From NCBI RefSeq assembly GCF_003952225.1, contig NZ_CP034437.1, forward strand, positions 1,004,001-1,068,000: 64,000 nucleotides of DNA, written 5' to 3'. Source of the stretch: Paenibacillus albus. GTDB taxonomy: Bacteria; Bacillota; Bacilli; Paenibacillales; Paenibacillaceae. The notes beneath the pieces were generated by a model. The model saw nothing but the letters and a program-made list of their open reading frames with translations. It had not been told where the DNA came from and did no database searches. Each line of letters opens with the position of its first letter. Within the stretch, counting starts at the first letter, position 1. Shown piece by piece: positions 54,079 to 62,475 of this stretch. Both the position numbers and the translations under genes were made by a program.

Positions 54079-54222
54079 CGGAGCCTACGAGGTTAGCTGT
54101 GGGGTTCGGTTGAAGGCTCCCTATGATCGCCTCTGGCATCCGCGTCTTGCGAGATCCTGCGGATGTCGGGATCAATTCACCCAGAATGGTTCCCCCGTTT
54201 CCCATGAAAGGGAATTCGGCAA
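54079..54222 (-). ncRNA. ydaO/yuaA-type c-di-AMP riboswitch
   Basis: Read on the minus strand, conserved blocks appear in order: TTTTGCCGAAT, ACGGGGGAACCA, GGGTGAAT, CAACCGAA, CAGCTAACCTCGTAGGC. They match the ydaO-yuaA consensus, whose ligand is c-di-AMP (established knowledge). GATCCCGACATCCGC to GCGGATG forms a variable stem. The GGAAGGAG site of the peptidase lies directly after it. Which way it switches is not read from the sequence; known examples turn expression off when bound. Confidence 0.92.
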
Positions 54223-54499
54223 AATTTTCTTCTCGAGGAAAAAGTATTCGATCATTTTCTCGGTTCTCCTTCCAAGTTCACAGGTTGTTCACAAATTAAA
54301 ATTATTAGAATGCAACTTTTTAGACGTCCAACTCGTTGGGGGGCCTGCGTTTGAGCGGTTTATAGGTATTTATTCCCCCTGCAACGAATTAGAGAAATTC
54401 ATGACGAGATCTGTCTTGTAGAAAAATATAATGACCGCGACACTGGTGTCGGTTCAAACACATCCGGCTGCGCATGGTTTTGGCTGATGAAATAGCTCT

Positions 54500-54635
54500 C
54501 GAGAGCGGAAAAATCCTCTCTCAGAGCCGAAATCGCGGGAAAAGCAGGCTGAGAGCGGGAAAAGCCTCTCTCGCAGAGCAAGCATCGGACTTTATTCCTG
54601 AAATTGCCTTCGAGAGCGGGAAAACCCTCTCTCAC
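54500..54635. repeat. Three GAGAGCGGGAAAA...CTCTC boxes
   Basis: Boxes begin at 54500, 54550 and 54611 with the pattern GAGAGCGGGAAAAnCCTCTCTC. Each can form a GAGAG/CTCTC stem. The pattern is shared with the array at 62 kb. No gene is supported between 54256 and 54676. Confidence 0.8.
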
Positions 54636-54676
54636 GCAGAAAATGCGAAAAAGCATGCGCACTAAGCGCACACGAA

Positions 54677-54711
54677 AAAGGCTGAACAGGATTCAATCCT
54701 GTTCAGCCTTT
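54677..54711 (-). terminator. Strong terminator of the membrane-protein gene
   Basis: AAAGGCTGAACAGGAT pairs perfectly with ATCCTGTTCAGCCTTT across TCA. On the minus strand it is followed by TTCG. Confidence 0.9.
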
Positions 54712-54723
54712 CTTCTCTAACAT

Positions 54724-55548
54724 CTAAGCCTGCTTCGATTGCCACACATCGTACTGGGCGGCTACCGTCCACACCTTCATTATCGTACGCATCATTTGAT
54801 AGCCTTGATGGAGGATGAGCGCGAACAGTCCCGCCCACATCATGGATACCGAGGCGACCGTCATGCTAAGCAGGGCGCCGATGCCCCACATGAGCAGCGA
54901 GATGCCGGCAAAAGGCAGGAAGTTCAGGATTCCGCCCCAGAGGGAGCGGAGTGATCCGGCACCGCTGGCCGCGCCGAACTGCATCGTGAGGAAGAGCAGG
55001 TGGATCAGCACCGCCCATGCCAGCCAGGCGGCCGCCCAAGGTCCCGCATGCTGGGCAAATTCGAGCAGCGAGTTGCTGTCGAGCAGCTTCGTTAAGGCGC
55101 GAGGCAGCAGCCAGATGGCAGGGAGCAGAGTAAGCGCGGTTTCGATGAGGTAGAGCAGGGCAATGGGCTTCCACACTTTTCGAATGCCGCTTATGAACTT
55201 CGTTCCGGCCTCGTCTGTCATATGATGCAGCGAATGGAACAGGCCGGCGTTGAGGAAAGGCGTTATGACCATCCTGCCAGCCAGCAGTCCGCAGAATAGC
55301 CAGGCGTATGGCTGGATGAGATCCGTCTTGAGCAGCTGAAACTGGGCCTCGGTCATGAACAGCTGAACCGCGTGACTGCCGGTGCCGCTGCTGTACGTAT
55401 CGGGGAATCTTTTCAAGATAGGGACCACGATTCCTTCAATGGTGCGGTAGAGGAAGAAGCCCCAGATCAGCTCGTACAGAAACAGCATAATAATGATATA
55501 GAAGTGCTTGATTGCCAGGTGCCAGCCTTGCTTTATATGTGCTTTCAC
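54724..55548 (-). CDS. Polytopic membrane protein of unknown function
   Basis: A 274-residue protein with about six hydrophobic helices, such as FYIIIMLFLYELIWGFFLY, ALLYLIETALTLLPAIWLL and LLMWGIGALLSMTVASVSMM. No recognised domain is seen; the family is unknown to me. The start is GTG at 55548 with AAGGAGG about ten bases upstream. It lies 28 bp after the M1 peptidase gene and is probably cotranscribed with it. Confidence 0.7.
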   Translation of the reverse strand: MKAHIKQGWHLAIKHFYIIIMLFLYELIWGFFLYRTIEGIVVPILKRFPDTYSSGTGSHAVQLFMTEAQFQLLKTDLIQPYAWLFCGLLAGRMVITPFLNAGLFHSLHHMTDEAGTKFISGIRKVWKPIALLYLIETALTLLPAIWLLPRALTKLLDSNSLLEFAQHAGPWAAAWLAWAVLIHLLFLTMQFGAASGAGSLRSLWGGILNFLPFAGISLLMWGIGALLSMTVASVSMMWAGLFALILHQGYQMMRTIMKVWTVAAQYDVWQSKQA

Positions 55549-55576
55549 TTCTGCTCACCTCCTTCATAGTAAGGCG

Positions 55577-57583
55577 TTACCAAGCGAGTGCGGCGAATAT
55601 CGTCTCGAGGAGCTTGGCGATTCCGACGCTCCAACGGGTGCGAGTCTTCTCGGTCAGATCGGCTTTCATAAAGTTGTTGATATGCTTGTTGTCGAGCACG
55701 TTGTCGTGCTGAGGGTCCACCGCCGCCCAGACGAGCTTCGAGGAATGAACGAGTTTGTACTGGATGTGGTCCTCTTGACCATCCCAAACCTTCGGCATGA
55801 TGGTTCCGTCGGCAAAATGGAACACCACCGTCACGGGGCCAAAGCTGCCGCCTGTCTTTTTGATGAGCACAACCGATTCGTACTGCGTTTTCCCATCCTG
55901 TTTGACGGGGCGCACATGAATGGAAGCGACGGAGTAGTCAGACATATCGCTGCCGTAGACGAAGTGGCTGAAGTAATCGTTCCATTTTTTCTTCGTAACC
56001 GTTTCGACGACTCTCTGGAAGTCGGCGGTCGAAGGGTGCTTGAATTTATATTTCTGGAAGTAGGTGCGCATGATCTTGCGCATCGTCTGGGCACCAACCT
56101 GTTTCTCGATGCCGTAGAGGACGAGTTTGGCGCGCATGTACACATTTTCGGCATAGTGATTGTTGCTGTGGTAGGACCAAGACAGCTGCTTCAGCGGCGC
56201 GGGATCGGTCATGTAGCTCGATTCCATCGGCAGGTTCGGCTCCACGCCGTACTCGCTCTCCATCACTTTGTCCTCTGCATAGGACGTGAATCCTTCGTCG
56301 AGCCAAGCTTCCTCGAACTCGTTGGAGGCGACCATGCCGTACCAATATTGATGCCCGATCTCATGGACGACGGTTCGCTCCAGATCATAGCCGGGATTGT
56401 CGTTCTCCGCGGCAAAAGCAGTAATTAACGTCGGATATTCCATGCCGCCTGCACCGTTGCCGCCCTTCGGCGGTACGACGATAGAGAGCGTAGAGTACGG
56501 GTAAGCGCCGTACCACTGCGCGTACTTGGCGAGCGCGGACTTCGCTGCGTGCATGTAGCGGTCTTTGAACTTCGCATGCTGCGGATCGAGGTAGAGCTTG
56601 ATGCGTACGCCAGGCACACCTTCCGTCGAGAACGGCTCCTCGGCATAGACAAAGTCCGGCGAAGCCGACCAGCCAAAGTCATGCACGTCATCGGCGTAGT
56701 ATTGGTACGTCTTGCGTCCGTCTGCGACGACGGAGGCTTTGGTCTGGAAGCCGGTGGCGGCTACTTTGTAGCTGCTCGGTACGTTGATTTTGACGCTGTA
56801 GATACCAAAATCACTATAGAATTCCGAGTTGCCATGATACTGATGAATATTCCAGCCATCGGCGGCTCGTCCGCGTGTGCCTGCTGTTTCATATACGGCG
56901 AGCTTCGGGAACCACTGTCCCGCCATCACGAAGTTTCCTGCATAACCCATGCGCGCGAACACCTGAGGCAGCTTCACCTCAAACTTCATTCGCAGCGTAA
57001 CGCTTTTGCCGGGAGCTACCGCAGCGGGCAAGCGGAGCTTGGCCAGTGTTAAATCGTTCGTATTGCCGTCATCGGGCTGAATATAGTGGAGACGCGGCAG
57101 CAGGCTGTACCCTTCGGTTGTCTCGAGAGACAGGAGATTCATGTAGCCGACGCTGTCCACGGTCGCTTTATCATTACGGAGCTGGCCGCCGGACTCTCGC
57201 ATGAACGTCGTGTCTTTGGAACGGAAGGCGTTCGGATACAAGTGGAAGTACAGCTCGGACACCTGCAGCTTGCCGGGGTTTGTCCAAGTGACGGACTGCT
57301 CGCCGGTGAGCATGTGCGTATCTTCTTGGAGGTTCACATCAATGTGATACTCCGTAACCCGTTTGCTGAGCGCAACCGGCTTGGGCTGCATGACAATATC
57401 GGGCTCTTGAGCAACTGGCGGAGCTGCCGACTTAGGCGGCGGTTCTTTCTTGGCGGGAGCAGGAGCGGTGGCATATATATAGTGTGAGACCCAAGCATCC
57501 CCGAACCCCTGCTGTGCCGTTAAACCGATCAGCACGGCGGCGAGGGCAAAGAGTAGAAATCGTTTGGCGCGACCCAGATTCAT
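55577..57583 (-). CDS. M1-family metallopeptidase, membrane anchored
   Basis: The protein has 668 residues. An N-terminal hydrophobic segment (FLLFALAAVLIGLTAQQGFG) is a signal or anchor. A Pro/Lys linker follows, then an aminopeptidase-N-like beta domain and the catalytic domain. HEIGH at residues 407-411 and Glu430 in WLDEGFTSYAE form the HExxH-18-E zinc site. GGMEYPTLIT is the exopeptidase GxMEN-like loop, here GGMEY. It probably acts outside the membrane on peptides. The ATG at 57583 has GGAGG ten bases upstream. A small membrane protein is read after it. Confidence 0.9.
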   Translation of the reverse strand: MNLGRAKRFLLFALAAVLIGLTAQQGFGDAWVSHYIYATAPAPAKKEPPPKSAAPPVAQEPDIVMQPKPVALSKRVTEYHIDVNLQEDTHMLTGEQSVTWTNPGKLQVSELYFHLYPNAFRSKDTTFMRESGGQLRNDKATVDSVGYMNLLSLETTEGYSLLPRLHYIQPDDGNTNDLTLAKLRLPAAVAPGKSVTLRMKFEVKLPQVFARMGYAGNFVMAGQWFPKLAVYETAGTRGRAADGWNIHQYHGNSEFYSDFGIYSVKINVPSSYKVAATGFQTKASVVADGRKTYQYYADDVHDFGWSASPDFVYAEEPFSTEGVPGVRIKLYLDPQHAKFKDRYMHAAKSALAKYAQWYGAYPYSTLSIVVPPKGGNGAGGMEYPTLITAFAAENDNPGYDLERTVVHEIGHQYWYGMVASNEFEEAWLDEGFTSYAEDKVMESEYGVEPNLPMESSYMTDPAPLKQLSWSYHSNNHYAENVYMRAKLVLYGIEKQVGAQTMRKIMRTYFQKYKFKHPSTADFQRVVETVTKKKWNDYFSHFVYGSDMSDYSVASIHVRPVKQDGKTQYESVVLIKKTGGSFGPVTVVFHFADGTIMPKVWDGQEDHIQYKLVHSSKLVWAAVDPQHDNVLDNKHINNFMKADLTEKTRTRWSVGIAKLLETIFAALAW

Positions 57584-57600
57584 TGAAACATTCCCTCCCG

Positions 57601-57629
57601 TTGACAAGCATCTACAGCATGTATATGTT
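57601..57629 (+). promoter_or_regulatory. Candidate promoter of the ywhD-like gene
   Basis: TTGACA (57601-57606), 17 bp, TATGTT. A second option is TTGCTT-16-TAAAAT at 57629-57656. Two hairpins follow in the leader at 57675-57692 and 57710-57734. Confidence 0.5.
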
Positions 57630-57757
57630 TGCTTTTCCGTGATTATTAGCTAAAATGGAATTAATGTGTGGACAGGCGCGTGAAGCCGCGCCAGACATGG
57701 AATTGTGGGGCTTGCGCGCTAGTCTGAAGCAAGCTGGAAAAGGAGTTGGAAGCGATC

Positions 57758-58282
57758 GTGAGCGAACAAGATAATACGCAGCAGCCGCCGGAGAAGAAAG
57801 AGAAGAAATCCCTTTCTTTGAACGTGGTGAGCAACAAGGAACATAAAGGTTTTGGAGCGGGGACCATCGACCTGAGTGCGGTGTCCTGTGTCATGATTGA
57901 TAACGGCGAGGCTTACATTGATGTAGGCGCGATGCATGCTAAGAGCAAGATCGAACGCGGCATCAAATTCAGCGCGAATAAGGAAGATGTGCCGAATGGC
58001 CGCTTGTGCTGGATCGTTTGGGTAGCTGTTGATCGCACTGAGGAGGGCGCAAGCTACGCAGGTGCAACAGCATGTCCGATGCTGATCGATACCGAAGCTC
58101 GCAGAGGGTGGAAAATTCTTGCGCAGCACGTGAACAACCTCGACTATGCAATCAAACGCCGTTATGTACTCGATGAGCTTGGCGTGGAGGAGAAGCGGGC
58201 ACTTAAGAACCTGCTTGTCTCGAACAATCCGGAGTGGTGGGACCGCTCGCCGGATAAGCTGAAGGAAGCTCTCGAAGTCTAG
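57758..58282 (+). CDS. ywhD: YwhD-family protein
   Basis: A 174-residue protein closely matching the conserved YwhD family of Bacillales in my recollection. EHKGFGAGTIDLSAV, AYIDVGAMHAKSKIERGIKF and LCWIVWVAVDR are its conserved blocks. A basic Lys-rich N-terminus (PPEKKEKKSLSLN) is variable. The function is not known. GTG at 57758 is preferred; AAGGAG lies 12 bases upstream, and the TTG at 57746 overlaps that site. Confidence 0.85.
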   Translation: MSEQDNTQQPPEKKEKKSLSLNVVSNKEHKGFGAGTIDLSAVSCVMIDNGEAYIDVGAMHAKSKIERGIKFSANKEDVPNGRLCWIVWVAVDRTEEGASYAGATACPMLIDTEARRGWKILAQHVNNLDYAIKRRYVLDELGVEEKRALKNLLVSNNPEWWDRSPDKLKEALEV

Positions 58283-58295
58283 CTGTCATCATGAT

Positions 58296-58342
58296 AAGGC
58301 CGCTTCATCGTCTCCTTAGGGGGAGGGATGGGGCGGTCTTTT
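58296..58342 (+). terminator. Rho-independent terminator
   Basis: AAGGCCGC pairs with GCGGTCTT (58333-58340, one G-T pair) and is followed by TTTG. It also has an inner TCTCC/GGGGA stem. Confidence 0.75.
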
Positions 58343-58400
58343 GTGTTAGGAGATTTTTTCCTATTCTGGATTTTATGATTGTGATATAGTCATAATGCTA

Positions 58401-58412
58401 GAACGCTTGTTC
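58401..58412. promoter_or_regulatory. LexA-like (GAAC-N4-GTTC) box upstream of the ABC exporter
   Basis: GAACGCTTGTTC matches the GAACnnnnGTTC core of the Gram-positive SOS box, with A/T flanks instead of C/G. It lies 20 bp before the TTG start, near a possible -10 (CATAAT, 58391). Chance occurrence is possible. Confidence 0.35.
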
Positions 58413-58431
58413 TGCAAAAGGAGGATTTCCA

Positions 58432-60198
58432 TTGACTAGTGAGAAGCGTGCAGTCTCGCGCAAGCATTACGGCGAGCTGCTAAGACGCTATCTGCTGCCG
58501 CAGAAACGAACGCTTATCGGACTGACCGCGCTGCTCCTGTTTTCCACTGCGCTGCAGCTCGTCAATCCGCAGATTATCCGCTTCTTTATTGATAAAGCGC
58601 AGTCGGAGACAGACCTTCAGCCGCTCCTTCTGGCCGCATGCTTGTTTATTGGTTTCTCGGTCGTTCAAGCGGGCGTAGGGGTAATTGCGACGTACTTCAG
58701 CGAGAATGTCGGGTGGAAGACGACGAATGTGCTTCGCGGCGATCTGGCCGCGCACTGCTTAGCGCTGGATATGCCCTTTCATAAGTCTCATACATCCGGT
58801 GCTATTATCGAACGGGTCGACGGCGATGTGAACGCGCTGGCTAGCTTCTTCTCCAGCATGATTATTAACCTCGTCGGTAACGCGCTGCTCATGATCGGCA
58901 TTCTTGTGCTGCTGTTTCGAGAAAGCTGGATGATCGGAACCGGGATGACTTTGTTCGTGGTAGCCGCTATATTCATCATTCAGAAGATTCGGGGACTAGC
59001 ATCGCCGCTCTGGACGAAATGGAGGCAGGCAAACGCAGAGATGTATGGCTTCATCGGTGAGCAGCTGGAAGGGACGGAGGATATCCGTGCTAACGGAGCA
59101 TCGGGCTATGTGATGGGCAGGTTCTATGCGATGCTGCGCGTTATGCTGCCGCTTCGGATTAAGGCGTTTCTCGGATTCGCTTCCATGTGGGGCACGACGA
59201 TTATGGTGTTTGCATTCGGCAATGCGCTGGCGTTCGCAATCAGCGCGTATTTGTGGAAGCAGGGATCTATCACAATCGGTACTGTTTATTTGATCTTCTA
59301 TTATACGGAGCTGCTGAGTAAACCAATTGAGAAGATCCGTACCCAAATGGAGGATTTGCAAAAGGCGGACGCGAGCATTATCCGAATCCGGGATTTGTTC
59401 GAGACACGTTCCTCGATTGTGGACGGACCAGGTGCGGCGCTACCGGCAGGAGCGCTTGCCGTGAAGTTTGATGATGTGACCTTCCGCTATGAGGATGGCG
59501 ATGGAGAGCCTACACTGGACAGCTTGGCGCTTCAGCTTAAGCCAGGCGAAGTACTCGGGCTGCTCGGCCGGACAGGAAGCGGGAAGTCGACGCTGGCCCG
59601 GCTGCTGCTGCGGTTCTATGATCCGCAGGAAGGTGCGATTGAGCTTGGGGATACGGATATTCGCAAGCTGAAGCTGAGTCAGCTCCGTAAGCGGGTAACG
59701 CTAGTGACGCAGAATATTGAGATTATGGAAGGAACTATTCGCGATAACTTAACGTTCTACGACGATTCCATTGGCGATGAGCGGATTGTAGAAGTGCTGG
59801 AGCAGATTGGTCTTGAGAGCTGGTATGCGTCGATGCCTGAAGGACTCGATACGCGGCTCGCTTCGGGCGGAGGTTCATTGTCGGCCGGCGAGGCGCAGCT
59901 GCTTGCTTTTGCCAGGGTGTTCCTGACCGACCCGGGTCTCATTATTATGGATGAAGCTTCATCGCGGCTTGATCCGCTCACGGAACAGCGAATCGAAGAA
60001 GCGATCAGCAAGCTGCTCGCGAACCGCTCCTGCATTATTATTGCGCACCGCCTCGCAACGGTTCAACGTGCAGATAAGATCCTCATTCTTGAGAACGGGC
60101 GCATTATTGAGTACGGCAATCGGACAGCGCTTGCCGCCGACCCCGAGTCGCGTTTCAGCTCCATGCTTGCGACAGGGCTTGAGGAGGTGCTCGCATGA
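58432..60198 (+). CDS. ABC exporter half-transporter, subunit A
   Basis: The protein has 588 residues. The N-terminal membrane domain of about six helices covers residues 1-320 and the nucleotide-binding domain 340-588. Walker A is GRTGSGKST, the signature LSAGEAQLL, Walker B IIMDEASSRLD with the catalytic Glu, and the switch His is in IIIAHRLAT. TTG at 58432 has AAAGGAGG six bases upstream. It overlaps subunit B by four bases (ATGA), so the two should form a heterodimeric exporter of drug or lipid. The signature is variant (LSAGE for LSGGQ). Confidence 0.93.
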   Translation: MTSEKRAVSRKHYGELLRRYLLPQKRTLIGLTALLLFSTALQLVNPQIIRFFIDKAQSETDLQPLLLAACLFIGFSVVQAGVGVIATYFSENVGWKTTNVLRGDLAAHCLALDMPFHKSHTSGAIIERVDGDVNALASFFSSMIINLVGNALLMIGILVLLFRESWMIGTGMTLFVVAAIFIIQKIRGLASPLWTKWRQANAEMYGFIGEQLEGTEDIRANGASGYVMGRFYAMLRVMLPLRIKAFLGFASMWGTTIMVFAFGNALAFAISAYLWKQGSITIGTVYLIFYYTELLSKPIEKIRTQMEDLQKADASIIRIRDLFETRSSIVDGPGAALPAGALAVKFDDVTFRYEDGDGEPTLDSLALQLKPGEVLGLLGRTGSGKSTLARLLLRFYDPQEGAIELGDTDIRKLKLSQLRKRVTLVTQNIEIMEGTIRDNLTFYDDSIGDERIVEVLEQIGLESWYASMPEGLDTRLASGGGSLSAGEAQLLAFARVFLTDPGLIIMDEASSRLDPLTEQRIEEAISKLLANRSCIIIAHRLATVQRADKILILENGRIIEYGNRTALAADPESRFSSMLATGLEEVLA

Positions 60199-61988
60199 CG
60201 ACCTTTCAATATTTGATTCGGCTTATTACATACCGGACGAAGCTTTATGTTTTTAATGCGCTAGCTTGGTCGATTATTTACCTGGTGCCAATTGTGCCGG
60301 GTCTTATTACAAAAGAATTCTTCGACTCGCTCACAGGCAACGATTCGCTGAAGGTGGGTACATGGGGCATTATCGCACTCTTGCTTGGTGCTTCAGTTGC
60401 CCGCGTTGTTGTGATCGTGCTTGGCTTTATTACAGATGTACAATTCCGCTTCCGTATGGGGATGATGCTTCGGCGCAATTTGCTGCAGCATGTCTTGAAG
60501 CAGCCAGGCGCACGCGCTATTCCTGTCTCGCCTGGTGAGGCGATCAGCCACTTCCGCGACGATGTCGATCAGTCGGAGGAAGCGGCAAGCTGGTCCGTCG
60601 ACATATTTGGCTTAACCTGCTTCGCGGCGGTGTCGAGCTACATCCTTGTCGGCATTGATTTGCAGATGACGCTGCTTGTTTTCTTGCCGCTTGTCATCGT
60701 TGTCTCTGTTGCGCAGCTATCGACCTCTCGGCTGCAAAAATATCGTGCTGCGAGCCGGGAGTCGACGTCGCGCGTAACCGGCGCGATCAGCGAGATGTTC
60801 AGCAACGTGCAGGCGATTCAAGTGGCAGGCGCGGAGGAGCGGGTCATTGAACGGTTTAGGCAATTCAATGACGATCGCCGCCGTACGATGCTGAAGGATA
60901 AGATGATGGGTCAAATGCTCGATGCCGTCTTCTCGAACACGGTCAATCTGGGGACGGGGCTTATCCTGCTGGTGGCTGGTCAGAAGATGCAGTCCGGTTC
61001 GTTTACGATCGGCGATTTCTCGCTGTTCGTTTACTACTTAACGTTTATTACGACGATCATTACGAATGTCGGTACATTCATTACACACTTCAAGCAGATG
61101 GGAGTCGCACTTGTCAGGCTGCTCACGCTGCTGCAAGGCGCACCGGCTAGGCTGCTGACTCTGAAGGATACGCTGCATTTACGTGAGGGGCGGGGGGCGT
61201 CCGCAGGGAACAGCTTAGCTGGATCCGTTGCAGGATCAGCTGATGATGCCCCGCCGCTGCGAACTTTGGAAGTGTCCGGCTTGTCTTATCGATTCCCGGA
61301 GACGGGCCGAGGCATTGAAGATGTACGGCTGCAGCTGAAGGGCGGCTCGTTCACGGTTGTGACGGGCACGATCGGCTCCGGCAAAACGACGCTCGTCCGT
61401 ACGCTGCTCGGCCTGCTGCCGAAGGATGAGGGGACGATCAAGTGGAACGGCAGGGTTGTCGAAGACCCGGCGACGTTCTTCACGCCGGCGAACAGCGCGT
61501 ACTCCGCGCAAATTCCGCGGATGTACAGCGATACGCTGCGCAACAATATTTTGCTCGGGCAGCGGGAAGAGAATGGGATGCTGGAAGAGGCGATCCACGC
61601 AGCCGTGATGGAGTACGACATCGAGCATCTCCAGCATGGGCTGGAGACGATGATCGGCCCGCGCGGCGTGAAGCTGTCCGGCGGCCAGATGCAGCGGACG
61701 GCTGCTGCGCGCATGCTCGTGCGCGATGCGCAGCTGTATGTGTTCGACGATCTGTCGAGCGCGCTCGATGTCGAAACGGAGCAGAAGCTGTGGGAGCGGC
61801 TGTTCACGAGCAGAGGCGACGCGACCTGCCTCGTGGTCTCGCACCGCCGCGCGGCTTTGGCGCATGCCGATCACATCATCGTCATGAATGAAGGCCGAAT
61901 CGAAGCGGAGGGCACCGCCGAGGAGCTGCTTCGTGATAACGCGACGTTCCAGGAGCTCTGGAGCGGAGATGAGCGTGCGAAGGGGTAG
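60195..61988 (+). CDS. ABC exporter half-transporter, subunit B (degenerate ATP site)
   Basis: The protein has 597 residues. The membrane domain spans 1-315; a low-complexity linker (GRGASAGNSLAGSVAGS) precedes the ATPase domain at about 355-597. Walker A is GTIGSGKTT, the signature LSGGQMQR, and Walker B LYVFDDLSSALD, with Asp where the catalytic Glu normally sits; the switch His is in VVSHRRAA. The Asp replacement fits the non-hydrolysing site of heterodimeric exporters such as BmrCD. The linker is longer than in subunit A. Confidence 0.93.
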   Translation: MTTFQYLIRLITYRTKLYVFNALAWSIIYLVPIVPGLITKEFFDSLTGNDSLKVGTWGIIALLLGASVARVVVIVLGFITDVQFRFRMGMMLRRNLLQHVLKQPGARAIPVSPGEAISHFRDDVDQSEEAASWSVDIFGLTCFAAVSSYILVGIDLQMTLLVFLPLVIVVSVAQLSTSRLQKYRAASRESTSRVTGAISEMFSNVQAIQVAGAEERVIERFRQFNDDRRRTMLKDKMMGQMLDAVFSNTVNLGTGLILLVAGQKMQSGSFTIGDFSLFVYYLTFITTIITNVGTFITHFKQMGVALVRLLTLLQGAPARLLTLKDTLHLREGRGASAGNSLAGSVAGSADDAPPLRTLEVSGLSYRFPETGRGIEDVRLQLKGGSFTVVTGTIGSGKTTLVRTLLGLLPKDEGTIKWNGRVVEDPATFFTPANSAYSAQIPRMYSDTLRNNILLGQREENGMLEEAIHAAVMEYDIEHLQHGLETMIGPRGVKLSGGQMQRTAAARMLVRDAQLYVFDDLSSALDVETEQKLWERLFTSRGDATCLVVSHRRAALAHADHIIVMNEGRIEAEGTAEELLRDNATFQELWSGDERAKG

Positions 61989-61990
61989 GG

Positions 61991-62400
61991 GATTCGGTAG
62001 GTGGCTTGGCTGAGAGCGGGAAAAGCCTCTCTCGAGTGAGAAAAACGAGAATATGGTGGCTGAGAGAGGGTAAATCCGAGAGTGAAAGAGGCGGAGATCC
62101 GGTAGGTGGACTGGTTGAGAGAGGGAAAAGCCTCTTTCGAGTGAGAAAAACGAGAAAATAGCGGCTGAGAGAGGGAAAATCCGCTGTTGGAGAGCAAAAG
62201 AGGCGGAAATCCGGTAGGTGGACTGGTTGAGAGAGGGAAAAGCCTCTCTCGAGCGAGAAAAGCGTGAAATTATTGGGTGAGAGAGGGGAAACCCGCTCTC
62301 GGGGAGTGAAAGTGGAGGAGGAGGTCCGGTAGCAGCTGGGTTGAGAGCACATATAGGTTCTCTCAGTTTGGATACCGAGAGCACGTATGCGTTCTCTCAG
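61991..62400. repeat. Array of 105-115-bp repeats carrying GAGAG/CTCTC boxes
   Basis: Units start at 61991, 62096 and 62208, each opening with nATnCGGTAGGTGG and holding two boxes about 50 bp apart: GAGAGnGGGAAAAGCCTCTnTCG, then a variant GAGAGAGGGnAAAnCCG. A fourth, divergent unit at 62323-62400 ends with two GAGAGCACnTAT...TTCTCTCAG boxes. Eight or more hairpin-capable boxes lie here. No gene is supported in 61989-62475. Confidence 0.85.
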
Positions 62401-62428
62401 CTAAATGAGACACCTCCACCAAAACATC

Positions 62429-62472
62429 AAAAGCCTCACATTCCACAGAAACCGGCGGAATGCGAGGCTTTT
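62429..62472 (-). terminator. Terminator of the VOC/SDR operon
   Basis: AAAAGCCTC-CATTCC pairs with GGAATG-GAGGCTTTT. It sits four bases after the SDR stop codon on the minus strand. Confidence 0.88.
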
Positions 62473-62475
62473 CCA

